Shown here: piece by piece, positions 22,171 through 32,340 of the stretch
Numbering within the stretch: the stretch's first letter is position 1
How the letters are laid out: each line of letters opens with the position of its first letter
NCBI GenBank assembly: GCA_033557675.1
Contig: JAWQRM010000039.1
Coordinates: forward strand, 1 to 36,234
Source: Coptodactyla brooksi
Taxonomy: Eukaryota > Arthropoda > Insecta > Coleoptera > Scarabaeidae
DNA: 36,234 nucleotides
Reading direction: 5' to 3'
Program-made: the position numbers and the translations under genes
Notes under the pieces: generated by a model
Seen by the model: only the letters and a program-made list of their open reading frames with translations
Databases searched by the model: none
What the model was told of the DNA's origin: nothing

Positions 22171-22639
22171 GGCATGGTTCTTGAGCAAAATTCGTTTAGT
22201 TACATAGAACGTCTTTGCGAATATGTTTTCAAGATCTAGGTCAATTAGGTTTCGAAAACACTTGGCGAAATGTTTGTTTCATTTTGGTTGATATAAGTTG
22301 AGATTTTCAAAGTAGGCCATTAATGAATAGCACATTACGAGACTAGGAGTTGACAATGATTGTCCTTGTAATTTAGATTAAAATAAATGTTGTAATTTGG
22401 GGTCAGTTGCTTTATTCTACCTCAACATGAATTGTGTATATCCATATCATTATTTATTTGCGACTTCAGGGTAATTTAAAGAAACATGAATTTGTCAACA
22501 AATTATGCTTTCATCAAAAACTTGATCTATATGCATAATTGTTTAGTTGATTTATAAACATAATTTATTTTTTATTTAAATATCATTTAAGAATTTCTTT
22601 TAACTTATCTTCCTTCGGATACTTTCTTGACAGATGTTA

Positions 22640-23515
22640 CAGTTACCCACTTAATAATAACAATAAACAAAAAGAGTTGGAGTATATTTACGATTTGGCC
22701 CATACTTACAACTATCCCAAAAAGCTTATCAACAAATTAGAATATCAACTAAAACTAAAATGTGACCCACTTTTTGCTAATAACATAAACTATCCTCAAA
22801 CCCAATCCATCTACAAAAAACTTAGTTACAACAAATCTAATATAAAACTTAAACGTTTATTAAACAATTATAATATAAACCCCATATTCACTATCAAATC
22901 TACTATATACAACAATTTAAGTAATTACAAACAACCCATAAATCTCCATGATAAGAGTGGTGTATATGCCATCCCCCGCACGAATTGTAATGGTTTATGC
23001 GTAGGTCAAACATGTTGTAAATTAGGGACTAGAATTAAAGAACACAAAACACGTTCCTCATCTAGTCTTTATAACCATCAAATAGAAACAGGACACAAAA
23101 TAGATTATAGAAGAGCTAAAATTGTTCAAATTTGTAACAAAGGTTGAATTATGGACCTTACTGAACAATTTTACATTGAAAAATATAAATTGAATCCTGA
23201 TATTAATCTTTTAAACGACCAACAAAATTTTCCAGACAAACTCCTTTTTACATATGTATGACATTTGCGCTTCGCCCCTATTTTTCATATATAACCTGTT
23301 ACATAGTCAGTATAATTCACATTGCAGTTGTAAATTTTGTGTTGAATAGTTTATTGCTATTATTATTACATATTTTAACGTGTAATGTAAGTTCTCATTT
23401 ATCTTTGTAGTTGTGTTATTAATTTTTTGTAATAGATTTGTAGGCTGATGATGTGAATTGTATTCACAAAACGTCCCAGTATAATATAAATTTATGCAAG
23501 TAAAGAGGCTATTTT
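22640..23515 (+). mobile_element. Penelope-like element, 5'-truncated, with GIY-YIG endonuclease
   Basis: A nearly intact frame (22677-23147) covers the end of the RT region (ELEYIYDLAHTYNYPKKL) and a GIY-YIG nuclease: SGVYAIPRTNCNGLCVGQT, LGTRIKEHKTRSSSS, LYNHQIETGHKIDY. The usual YVGQTGR is CVGQTCC here, so two core residues have changed. After a stop the frame goes on with DLTEQFYIEKYKLNPDI and FPDKLLFTYV to about 23261. The 3' region has a hammerhead-like core at 23445-23475 and ends near AGAGGCTATTTTATTATTTT. The upstream RT palm is missing: 5' truncation, typical for target-primed insertion. Confidence 0.9.
23445..23475 (+). ncRNA. hammerhead-ribozyme-like core of Penelope element
   Basis: CTGATGA (23445-23451), stem TGTGAAT/ATTCACA (7 perfect pairs, loop TGT), then AAAACGTC. 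The hammerhead consensus is CUGAUGA, stem II, GAAA; here the G of GAAA is A. Penelope-like elements are known to carry small hammerhead motifs with a very short stem III in their terminal repeats. Likely inactive because of the changed core base. Confidence 0.55.
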
Positions 23516-23810
23516 ATTATTTTATATTTAATTTTAAATCTCACTTTTATAAGAAGCAAGGTTACTGGTACAGTGTGCATGTATATGTTTCATAGCCTTC
23601 GCAATTTCTTAACGTAGCAAGTAAACATGTTTGCTATATAAGTATCTATTAATAGAATTTATTCTTAGAAATAACTATTAGAAATCTAAAGTAAGACACA
23701 GCAATAAAAAGAAATTTTAAAATACTTGGTTTTTGTGGTTCTTGGGGTAGTTAGTATTCCTAAAAAGAAACTTTGTGAATATTACACTTTGAATGGACAT
23801 CTTCATGATC

Positions 23811-23857
23811 AATTAAATGGATACTGTTTTTAAAACAGAAACAGCATCCATTTAATT
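23811..23857. repeat. 19-bp inverted repeat
   Basis: AATTAAATGGATACTGTTT at 23811-23829 pairs with AAACAGCATCCATTTAATT at 23839-23857 with one mismatch and a 9-base loop. No known element was recognised. Confidence 0.7.
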
Positions 23858-24114
23858 TGTGCCACATTTTAAGCACTTTTGTACTATCCAAGTAAAAATT
23901 TTATTTGTAGATCTCCATGTATACCCCAAGTTCCAACATTTTATTAAAATACCTACCACTTTTACAATTTCTTAAAATAAGAATTTACAAAACGAATGTA
24001 ATATGTATGAATAAATGGTACTACTAGAATAGAATTCAAAATACGCCAATATGTTGTTTTTGGCGTTGACATTTATAAAAGTATTTTGAGCCATGTTATG
24101 ACTTTTTATTACAG

Positions 24115-24797
24115 TTTGAATTAGTTTATTGTATTAATATCAAATATTTCAGACAGTGTTTTTAACTCTTTGAGATATTACTAGTCATTTACCACAACAA
24201 GAATACGAAATAGGTCTGTAATTATCAATTAATTATAGGTTTCCATTAACAAATTAATTTTTTCCAAAATTGGACAACTATTATGATGCTTTAATGTATT
24301 ATTTTTGGATTGTTTAGTAAGTTCCTCCACTGATAATTTTCAAAATACAGGTCAATATTTCGAAAATCTTTCTAAATTATAATTTACAATATTTCTAAGT
24401 TGTAAATACTAAATTTTATAGAAGTGTAACACATTCTGTAAATATATATCGAGAAGTTATTCTTCTTACTATTACTCTTCAAAGATTATATTATTAGAAA
24501 AGTAATACATAGATATTACACTTCCAAAATCAGGTCTTTCTATCATCTCTATTTATATGTACAGAACTGTTTAAATTACATCTAAACCTTCTTTTTTCTA
24601 AACTTGTACTTTTATGTTAGATTGATATCACATTCACCATCCTTGTAAAAAGTCAATACAAGTCGCAATTTCAGAGAAAAACTGTTCAGAACAAATGAGA
24701 GCATGATCGATTAAGAAGTATCAAAGCACCAAAGTATTCAGGTCTCCACATGAATAAGGATTATTTTGAACAGTTTAGAGCATCATAGATATTAATA
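24115..24797 (-). repeat. repeat R copy 3, inverted partial copy
   Basis: Read on the minus strand it matches 20403-20900: TTTATTGTATTAATATCAAA, ACAACTATNATGATNNTTTA, TAATGTATTATTTTTGGATT, TACAGAACTGTTTAAATTAC, CATGAATAAGGAT and TTTAGAGCATCATA occur in order as plus-strand text here and as reverse complement there. It contains about 200 bp (about 24330-24540) not present in copy 1. Together the two copies form a long inverted repeat within the Atg13 intron. Confidence 0.85.
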
Positions 24798-25359
24798 AAA
24801 ATAATTATGTTTGTGCGCATGTTCATGCAGTCCTCTTGAGACAGTTATTTTTTTATATAATAATTCTTAAAATTTTAGAAACTTAATTATATAAATAATT
24901 AAGTTTATATAAATCTCTATATCAAAATATATTGCAGCTGTACTTAAATATAGTTCGTTTTTCTGCAGTTAGCCAAAGGCTAATATTGCTATTACCTCTC
25001 TTTTAAAATGTTTATAACGCATAAAAAAAATTCGTTAACCAGTTTGTAAATTATACCGCAGAATTATTATTTTCTGATTATGTAGTAGATTACGCTAATT
25101 TTTAGAGAAGAGATTATGTTTAGTAGATTATGGTAATTTTTGTTTATTACTATTATTTAAGAATATTACATGTTAAGTAATGTATGATGTACAATCAACT
25201 TAAACAATGAACTTGAGATCGTTGGGCATTAATAAAACAAGCAGCTGTTACAATTTAATTATTTATTATTGATTGTTTGGTAAATCCAGATTGAATAGTG
25301 AAATATATGCAAATCAATTGACGAATCAAGTAGTACATAGATGGTTCATTATCAGTTTG

Positions 25360-25393
25360 AAAGACAACTTTAAAAATTATTCAAGTTGTCTTT
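25360..25393. repeat. 11-bp inverted repeat
   Basis: AAAGACAACTT (25360-25370) and AAGTTGTCTTT (25383-25393) with a 12-base AT-rich loop. It lies about 350 bp before the Atg13 acceptor site. No function assigned. Confidence 0.6.
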
Positions 25394-25745
25394 TGAATTA
25401 TTAATAGTATTATATTTTACATTTGTAATATATAACTATATCCTATATTTTATTGTTATATTAAGTATATCTTGTAGTAATCTTGCATACGTATTTTATT
25501 GTAATATTCATGCTAGATAACAGAGCAATATAGAGGTCGTTAATGACTTGTACTGTTCTATTGAAATAAGTAATGTCTAGATCACATTATTCTTTTCATG
25601 TGTAAAGCTTTTAGTTTGTTAAAAGTTTTTGGTTTTATTAAGCATCATTCTTATAGCTCATGAATTATGTACTATTTACTATGTGATTTTATCTGGACTC
25701 ACTCTGTGTGCTCAGAAAACTCTCTTACCGTTTATTTCTTTTTAG

Positions 25746-26287
25746 TTTAATTTGGCTGTGCCTGATGATCAAGAAGTTCTACAGCAGACTAAGAAGGTCT
25801 TTAACGGGGAGCTAACAACCTCTTCATCCCCGTTATGCGTAGAAATATCTCTTCGTACTTCTGACGGTGACACAATGGTCTTAGAGTTATGGTGCCTTAG
25901 CATGATATCAGAACAAAGCGATTCTAGCATCAAAATCATGCCTACCGTTTACAACCGTATGGGAATATTGCTGAAGTCTTTGGTATCGGTGACACGTGTT
26001 ACACCAGCCTATAAATTGTCAAGGGTACAAGATCTTGATTCCTACGTCATTTGCTATAGAATCTACATGGGATCACCTCCATTGCATACTCTTGGTGAAA
26101 ACTACAAGCAAATACGTGTAGGGCAAATTTGTACACCCACAGGCATGTTGCATTTGTCATTGTCTTATCGAACGAAGATGACCATGTCCCCAACACATTC
26201 TAGTGGTTGTAAGGACGGTTCCATGTTGGTAAAAAGTGATCATTTTAACGCTTTTATGAGTCCACGTCATGTGAGGAATGATGAACT
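25746..26287 (+). CDS. Atg13: Autophagy-related protein 13 (Atg13), exon 2
   Basis: This exon carries the rest of the HORMA domain: FNLAVPDDQEVLQQTKKV, then LCVEISLRTSDGDTMVLELW, TVYNRMGILLKSL, VTRVTPAYKLSR, YVICYRIYMG and VGQICTPTGMLHLSLSYR. These are strongly conserved across animal Atg13 and form the fold that binds Atg101. The exon ends in a serine/lysine-rich region (SPTHSSGCKDGS, MSPRHVRNDE) that begins the disordered regulatory half. Donor CT|GTAAGT at 26288 leaves two bases of a split codon (phase 2); reading through would stop at once (TAA), so splicing is required. The Atg1- and FIP200/Atg17-binding tail is not in the part seen. Confidence 0.95.
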
Positions 26288-26923
26288 GTAAGTACAGTTT
26301 TTCTATTTCTCTTGATATGTTAACTAGTGATGTGAAGAAAGTGATTACGTTTCACAAAATACTGCTTATTAGGCAAGAAACAAAAGTAACAATACACTTT
26401 CTAAGTAATTCATTTTTCATTACAATAGTTTACTGAAACTGTGTGCAGTTTAACAAAGCTATTTTGTTATTTTGATGGGTAGGTGCAAAGGCAATCAGCA
26501 GCAGGTAGTAGCCTGTGTTCAAAGTAAAGCTAAAACAAATCCACTCAGGGATTGCTGACAATTTTCTTATTTAAAAAGACGAATCAATCTCCTTCTCTAC
26601 CTGTTTCTTTTGCATAAACAAGATAATAAACAAGATATATACATTTGCAGCACTGTCATGTTGCTGCTTAATTTTGAAAATTACAAATGGCAATAAGTGC
26701 GCGAAACCAACAAAAATTGACATCATTACACAGCGGTCTGCGTGTATAGTGATATCTCTTTCTATTTGCGGCTCTGTTAAGTTCGATTCAGACATACAAA
26801 ATTCATAAAATAGCGCAGGTATGTTGATGACATTTTCGCGGTTCTTGATACTAGAAAGCTAATGTTGATGATTTTCTTGGTCAATAAACTTCCTGATGTC
26901 CTAGTATAAAATGTACATATAAA
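26288..26923. other. start of Atg13 intron 2, no recognisable feature
   Basis: Begins with the donor GTAAGTACAG. No coding match was found; the 74-codon minus-strand open frame at 26571-26795 is not recognisable. No acceptor and exon with Atg13 C-terminal motifs could be found up to the window end. Confidence 0.5.
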
Positions 26924-27226
26924 ATGGAGAACAATGCAACATTACCATTTCTAAACACCTTCGTAATTAGAAATAATAGCAGATTTAGTGTTGTATATAG
27001 CAAAAATACTGCTACAAATAAATATATCCTTGCTGATTCCTCTGTTTGTGTTCAAGAAAAAAAGATTAGTATACAATTTTTAGTCTATCATGTAGTAAAC
27101 TTCCTACTTAATTCATTTAGGTATAATAAAGAGAGGGGCCGCATTAATGTACCAGCTCCATTAGCTATATTAGCTACTATTAACGGATATGATAAAAAAC
27201 TAGTAAATAATTTAACTAATCACTAT
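26924..27226 (+). pseudogene. Penelope-like RT C-terminal fragment
   Basis: ATG-led open frame reading NNATLPFLNTFVIRNNSRF, the LPFLD block with D changed to N, then KNTATNKYILADSS (RKPT-TNRYI-DS block), YHVVNFLLNSF and LATINGYDKKLVNNL. This order is that of the Penelope RT thumb region. It has no stop but is only about 100 codons, cut at both ends. It runs into a TA microsatellite at its 3' end. Confidence 0.8.
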
Positions 27227-27242
27227 ATATATATATATATAT
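27225..27242. repeat. TA dinucleotide microsatellite
   Basis: About nine TA units following the Penelope fragment. Confidence 0.85.
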
Positions 27243-27354
27243 AAGAAAAGTTTCCATGATAATTGCTAAACAGTTTGCATACATAACAGGTATGTTCCTT
27301 CACTTTTCTTAAACAGTGTAAAACCAGAGCTTTCTCTCAGTTTCGCTTGTATGG

Positions 27355-27402
27355 CTATATGTGGTTATACTTATGTGGTTATACTATGTGGTTATACTTG
27401 CG
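27355..27402. repeat. short tandem repeat, 12-15-base unit
   Basis: ATGTGGTTATACTT occurs three times in succession with small spacing differences (ATATGTGGTTATACTT, ATGTGGTTATACT, ATGTGGTTATACTT). Confidence 0.85.
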
Positions 27403-27538
27403 ACAGAATATTAAAGTGCACTGATTCATGCCAGATTCTGATCCAGATTGTTGCTAATTAATGGTTTATTACTCTTATAGATTGAACAGAGTAGGCTATT
27501 ACTACTTTTGAATAGTTTATAAGAAATGATTCTTCTAT

Positions 27539-27880
27539 TTATTGTTCACACTTTCTATAACATTTTCCATAAAATCTGTTACCGTGATACATGTATTGTC
27601 TTTTTCTAACAAAACCAGATTGTTGTCGATTATGTTCTATTGTACTATGTATGAAATTGTTCAGACACACCTTGATAACTTTCTCGCATATCAACAAAGA
27701 GATAGGTCTGTAATTGGCCGCGGATTTTGGTTTACTTTTCTTGAAGATAGATAAATGTGTAATACAGTTTTTATGAGTGTAATAAGTTCTTATGAGTATA
27801 ATAAGTGCAAATTTATGTAATTGACGATGATCTATAATAGACGTTACAGGAAAATGAATGGCAGTATCCTCAGTAATCAA
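27539..27880 (-). pseudogene. LINE reverse transcriptase N-terminal fragment (family 1)
   Basis: The minus strand reads CITHLSIFKKSKPKSAANY, then YRPISLLICEKVIKV and RQQSGFVRKRQY, which correspond to the conserved start of non-LTR reverse transcriptases (P-FKKG-P-NYRPISLL, then QFGFR). The catalytic motifs are missing: the fragment ends near 27539. The NYRPISLL version and the KPKS linker suggest a CR1/Jockey-like clade, not proved. It differs from the LINE at 28740-30660, so it is a separate insertion in the same direction. Confidence 0.82.
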
Positions 27881-27899
27881 ATCAGTTTGATGTAGATAA

Positions 27900-28739
27900 A
27901 CGATTTCTTGTTAGTTTGGAGTTGTCAGCATCAATTGTGTGTCAATATTTGGAGTGGTGTTATAGCTAATAAATTTTTCATCAGAAGATAGCACTCTGGG
28001 GGAGACTGTGTATGAATTATAGAGGCTAGAATAGAAGAACTGAAGAACATAGGGCTGAAGAACAAACAGCATATGGAAAAAAGGTATAATTGATATTCAT
28101 TGAGCTGGAGAAGACATGCAATTACCCACTTGTAAGTGACTACAAATACTAGAAGTGGATCAGAACGTAGTTGTTACCTTTCTGCAACAGTATTTAAGAT
28201 TTTCCTGTATGCAGCATTGGTAATACGTACAAAAAATGTGATAAATGAAGAGAATAAACTGCTCTTTAATCAAGCATGTAAGAAACATCGAGCCCATAAT
28301 GAGTAAAACGAAGCAAGAAAAAAAATATGTAAAAATTTGTAATAAAATAAATCTATAAATTGAGAATTATATGCTATATCTGTTTTCCTTTGCAGACAAA
28401 AATAAAGTTTGTGTCAAGCCATGTGGCAACAACACATGCTTTTAAGATGTAACTATTTTTACCTATTATAATTATATATTTAACACTGTTTTAATAAACC
28501 TCAACCATCTAAATTATGTAACTCTACAAAAAAAAACTTGTTAATAAACTCATCTGAAAATGATCATATCATATATCAAAACTAGTTAAGCAAAAATACA
28601 CCTTTATCAAATAGCCAGAAGACATTATTTCTTTTCCATTACATTATCCAACAGAATACAGTTGGCAAATTGTTCATATAAATAATATAAATGAGATATA
28701 AATGATATTTCATTTCCGTTCACTATTCTAATTCCCTAC
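27900..28739. other. AT-rich sequence without recognisable gene
   Basis: Between two LINE fragments. No coding or repeat structure was recognised. Confidence 0.45.
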
Positions 28740-30660
28740 GGGGCTAGTCGCATATCGTCATATGGTATAGCCCTGAGACACTCCTCGTTTCAGTCGTCCA
28801 CTCAGATGAGGCAGGTTTACAATCGTCCCTCTTCACAACCATTTTTTGTTGACGATTGGTTAAATTAAATAAGATTTTATAAAATTGAGAGGCACTCCCG
28901 TGATACCATAAACCTCCAGTTTTACATATAAGACCGACATAGTTCAGGATATCAAATGCCTTCCTCAGTCTATCTAGTGCTGTCTTCTATCAACTTTGTC
29001 CCACACATAGAGATAATCCAACACTTTGAGATAATCCAGAATGGCAAATTCGGTATTCTTCCCCTTCATGAAACCATGTTGAGCAGTGGCAGTTGGATTG
29101 TTTTTCTGCAAATAATTTAGTAGGAGTAATAGTTTTGTTTTTAGTACATTTTTTTTACATTTTGTTTTTTTGCTGCCAACAGGCTGCGATGCTACAGGTC
29201 TGTAGTTTGAGATGTTTTGTTTGTTTCCCTCTTTGTGAATGGGTTTTATAATTGATCTCTTCAATATTTTAGGAGAAGTAACGGTACTTAAGGTTTGCGA
29301 TGTGGGTCAAAGGAGGATTAAATTATGGGTAAAAGGAGGTTAAATGACATTTATATCTGCCATATGCTTGAAAATTCTGATAGGCAATTCAGCATCGCCT
29401 ATGCTTCTTGTGTTCTTGAGACTTTTGTTCTTGTCCAGAACCTCTTCCTCAGTAACCAGCATCAAAAACATAGTGAGTGGTACATAATTAGTTATAAGGG
29501 ATAGTTATTGGATCCATGGTGTCAGGACAGACATCTATAAAATGCATATTTATGTCACTTAGGACCTGGATTTCAGTTTCATCTTCTTTTTTTAAGTTGT
29601 TCAAAGCAACCCCGGCTTTTTGGTTTTTGTTTTGAATTTTGTTGGTGAGGTCCCATGGTGTTCAATTTTTGTTATCTGCCATAGCTATGTATTGATTGTT
29701 ACATTCTCTTTTTGCTTGTGTGACCTAACTTCTGAGATCCATTTTGTGTTTTCTGTATGCTTCGTTTGTTATTAAGCCACGTCGATGATCCCATGCAACT
29801 CTTTTCCTTTCACTATATAGTGTGATAGTACTAGGTCCTTGACTTTCTTAGAGAAGCAATTATATGCTTAATTAGCATCGGCAGATTGATACACGTTATT
29901 CCAGTTCTCTTGAGAAAGTTCTTTGTAAGCTGTGACAAATTTGTCAGCATCATAGAATTGTTTGTTAAAAGTATATTTAGGGCCTTCCTCTTCTCGTTTC
30001 TCAGTAGAGAAATGCAGATGTTGAACTGTGATCAAAAATTGGCATGAAAGACAGCGGCATGCTGAGTATTCGTTGGTAATTATGTAATGAATAACAGTCG
30101 CCGATGAGTTGGTGATCCTTGTAGGCTCATCTATAGTTGGTATTAGATTGTATGATCTTAAAATATCTTTAAATTCATTAGTAAGAGAATTACCACCACT
30201 AAAGTTTATGTTAAAGCCTCCACAAATGCACGCTTTTCTCTTCATTGATTTGTTTTTTAAATTGTTTAGGACATCTATCGCAGTATCAAAACAAAACCCT
30301 TGAGCCACCAGCAGGAGATCTGTAGATACATACTACAATAACCTTTCTCGCAATAAATTCCCCTGCACTAATTTCCACGTGTTGTTCTATGCTTTTATCT
30401 TTTAGGACATGAAGCTTCATAGCATCGGCATCCTGGCAAACAAAAACTGGTGAGGGGATGTGGTGCCCTCTGTGATCTTGAGGAGCAAGAGACAATTTTG
30501 TAATCTTACATAAATATTGAATTCTCTTCACCCTGGACCAACCAATGCACAATTATTGCAATTGCTTGCAGAAATACACCCACATTATCCATGAAGAGTT
30601 CTAAATCACTCTTCTTATTATTCTTCAAGCTGTATACTAGTGTGTAGCAGCAGACACAAA
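28740..30660 (-). mobile_element. LINE with APE endonuclease and partial reverse transcriptase (family 2), broken
   Basis: On the minus strand, in order: endonuclease start (KKSDLELFMDN, about 30625), FVCQDADAMKLHVL, VIVVCIYRSPAG (about 30340-30310), ACICGGFNINFSGG (GDFN motif, D changed to G) and LIPTIDEPTRITNSSATV (about 30150-30100), a linker, then RT start KRSIIKPIHKEG, NISNYRPVA (about 29260-29200), HGFMKGKNTEFAILDYL, LDRLRKAFDILN (motif A, AFD, about 28970-28940), LTNRQQKMVV and a last trace of motif B near 28760. The FADD palm motif and the 3' half are missing. Stops and frameshifts occur throughout the linker. Layout fits CR1/Jockey-type LINEs. Confidence 0.85.
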
Positions 30661-31135
30661 AACCTAGAAAATCGATTTAGTACCATCGAGTTGCATTTCT
30701 GCTCACTGAGTTGTACACTGTGAAGAAACTCAATTGAAACATAAATGAAAACATTCTAAACTTCACCAAAAATTAGCATAAAAACTTATTGCAAGCTGCA
30801 CTATTCTACACTATTCTGCACTATTCTACCACTGTTGAATGCCAAGAGGGGAAAACCGTGGGTCTTATTCATTACATGTGTGACGCTGAGCAAGTGTTCG
30901 AATAGCAAAGTAGAATCACTAGTCCAAATCCATCATCCTTCCATTCATATTTTTTCTATCTTTCAATATTTTTATGTCATTATGTTATGGTGTTAAAATG
31001 TATTACCATTCTTGGTTTATATCTCATTCCTTTATGATTTGTGTAAATATAATACTATTGTATTAAATAATGTAATTTTTAACAGTAATTGTGCAATGAA
31101 GAACTACACAGATAGCCATCATCAGCGTTACAAAC
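30661..31135. other. sequence without recognisable gene
   Basis: Contains a short CTACACTATTCTGCACTATTC-like triple repeat (TGCACTATTCT, TACACTATTCT) near 30798-30828. No gene was recognised. Confidence 0.5.
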
Positions 31136-31215
31136 ATATCGAGGGCATCATATCAGAAGGGCATAAGAGGGTAAGAGTATGTTCTTACGCCCTTCTGATA
31201 TGATCCCCTCGATAT
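31136..31215. repeat. 80-bp near-perfect palindrome (hairpin)
   Basis: ATATCGAGGGCATCATATCAGAAGGGC (in two parts, 31136-31162) pairs with GCCCTTCTGATATGATCCCCTCGATAT ending at 31215, with one mismatch. The pairing continues through ATAAG/CTTAC to a short loop around GGGTAAGAGTATG. No target duplication was recognised. Confidence 0.85.
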
Positions 31216-31329
31216 ATTAACGACCATCAAGTTTATTATATTTGTCTGGTTATATGTCTGGTTCGTTATTGTGAAGTTGTTATAAAAAATAAAATTATCA
31301 TACAGTGCTATTGTATTTAGACAATTCTT

Positions 31330-31408
31330 GAATGGTCTCCCTGGGCAATGACCCTGAGACCTATCTCCTGTGAGACCGGTACTCTCACCATTCAGCCTTC
31401 ACAACCCT
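31330..31408 (-). repeat. tRNA-like sequence, probably a SINE head or tRNA pseudogene
   Basis: On the minus strand GGCTGAATGGTGAGAG resembles an RNA polymerase III A box, followed by ACCGGTCTCAC, AGGTCTCAGG and GGTCATTGCCC (B-box like), with the general spacing of a tRNA. Two B-box positions differ from GGTTCGAATCC, so it is not a functional tRNA gene. Call rests on pattern only. Confidence 0.45.
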
Positions 31409-31599
31409 AAAGATTTAAATTGTTTATTGAACGCAACATACACATGTTAGATTTTGTGTATTTCACAATTGAATTATTACTTGTTACCTACTACACACCT
31501 GTATGTGTGATGTGCAGTCTCGAGATATCGAATAGTTAATCTATTTTGTTTTCAATCTGAATGTAGTTTACCGATAGCTTATTTATCACTTCATCGCAT

Positions 31600-31935
31600 T
31601 ACTTCAAGAGAATTCCAAGGTGCAGATGTTTTATCAAGTTTTTAGTAGCATAACAGTTTTAAAAGAACTCTGGCCATTCGGGTCCCCCAATTTTTTCATT
31701 AGCTATTCCCATACTCTCTCGTACTCTTTCTTATTCTTTTATACTCTTTCTTACGTCTGGGGATACCTAAAGGACATGCTTTACAGAAACAGCCCACAGG
31801 TCATAAAACAGTTCAAGAGGAACATTAACATTCATATCCAAAGAATAATTGGTGCAATGATTTTAAATGCCATCTATAACATGGTAAATGCGTTCACCAA
31901 AAATTATTTTCCACAGTACAGCAACTGTTGAAAAT
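31600..31935 (+). pseudogene. Tc1/mariner-superfamily DDE transposase C-terminal fragment
   Basis: Reads ELWPFGSPN, then after a T/C-rich tandem stretch VWGYLKDMLYRNSPQVIKQF, IQRIIGAMILNAIYNMV. This follows the WP-RSPDLTPLDFFLWGYLKD, VY-N-P-TI-QLK pattern of insect DDE_3-type transposases after the last catalytic region. The part holding PDLTPLDFF has been replaced by the tandem repeat at 31711-31754, and the N-terminal two thirds are absent. Confidence 0.75.
31711..31754 (+). repeat. CTCTTTCTTA-type tandem repeat inside transposase remnant
   Basis: ATACTCTCTCGTACTCTTTC, TTATTCTTTT and ATACTCTTTCTTA follow each other: three to four copies of an about 10-15-base T/C-rich unit. It keeps the reading frame open across the place where the last catalytic Asp segment should be. 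Confidence 0.65.
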
Positions 31936-31989
31936 GATTCTTTTTGAATACATTCTTCAGTAGGGCAAATAATATTGGGTATTGTAAAT

Positions 31990-32340
31990 AATATTATTTT
32001 TAGGGCTAAAGTGTCATCTATGTATCAGAACCAAATATTTGGTTTTGGAGGTGCAGTTTCAAGGGCATTCTTTTCAAAGGTTTCTCGGGAGAATATAATC
32101 TATTGATTAATTCTAAAGTTTCTCTCACTGGAACCATCGTAAAAAGGGAGATCACATCAAAACTTTCCAATAAATCATCTTGTTGCACTACAAGTCCTTG
32201 TAGTTTGGTAATAAAATGTGATGAGTCTTTGATGTAGGATTCATTCTGTCCCACATGAGGCTGAAGTAATATTGGGACAACAAAAAGAAATATTAGTACT
32301 AGAATAAAAGAACCAAACGAAACACTAAATTTGGCCAATG
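31990..32340 (-). pseudogene. Penelope-like RT fragment with motifs A and C, internal deletion
   Basis: The minus strand reads LAKF, a 20-residue inserted stretch, VPILLQPHVGQNESYIKDS, LESFDVISLFTMVPV (motif A, FDV), ETLELINRLYSPE, then in another frame ETAPPKPNIWF, a stop, and YIDDTLAL (motif C, 32013-32024). Motif B (usually DGVAMGSPLSP) between them is deleted. It belongs to the Penelope type by the SFDVVSLFT-VPV and KP-W-RYVDDTF patterns. It abuts the GIY-YIG fragment on the opposite strand. Confidence 0.88.

Larger units (their letters stand above)
14934..25745 (+). other. Atg13 intron 1 (10.8 kb), packed with mobile elements
   Basis: Donor GTATGT at 14934; acceptor tttttag at 25739-25745 after a pyrimidine-rich stretch (ttatttctttttag). 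Joining restores the conserved TDW-FNLAVPD sequence in frame. In Drosophila and vertebrates this motif is continuous in the protein. About two thirds of the intron is identifiable mobile DNA: repeat R, Tc1-like elements, piggyBac, mariner and Penelope. The segments without a call (14994-15379, 22171-22639, 23516-24114 and 24798-25745) are AT-rich and show no gene. Confidence 0.9.

Noticed and set aside
21948..22188. Minus-strand open frames
   Set aside because: Antisense shadows of the mariner transposase remnant.
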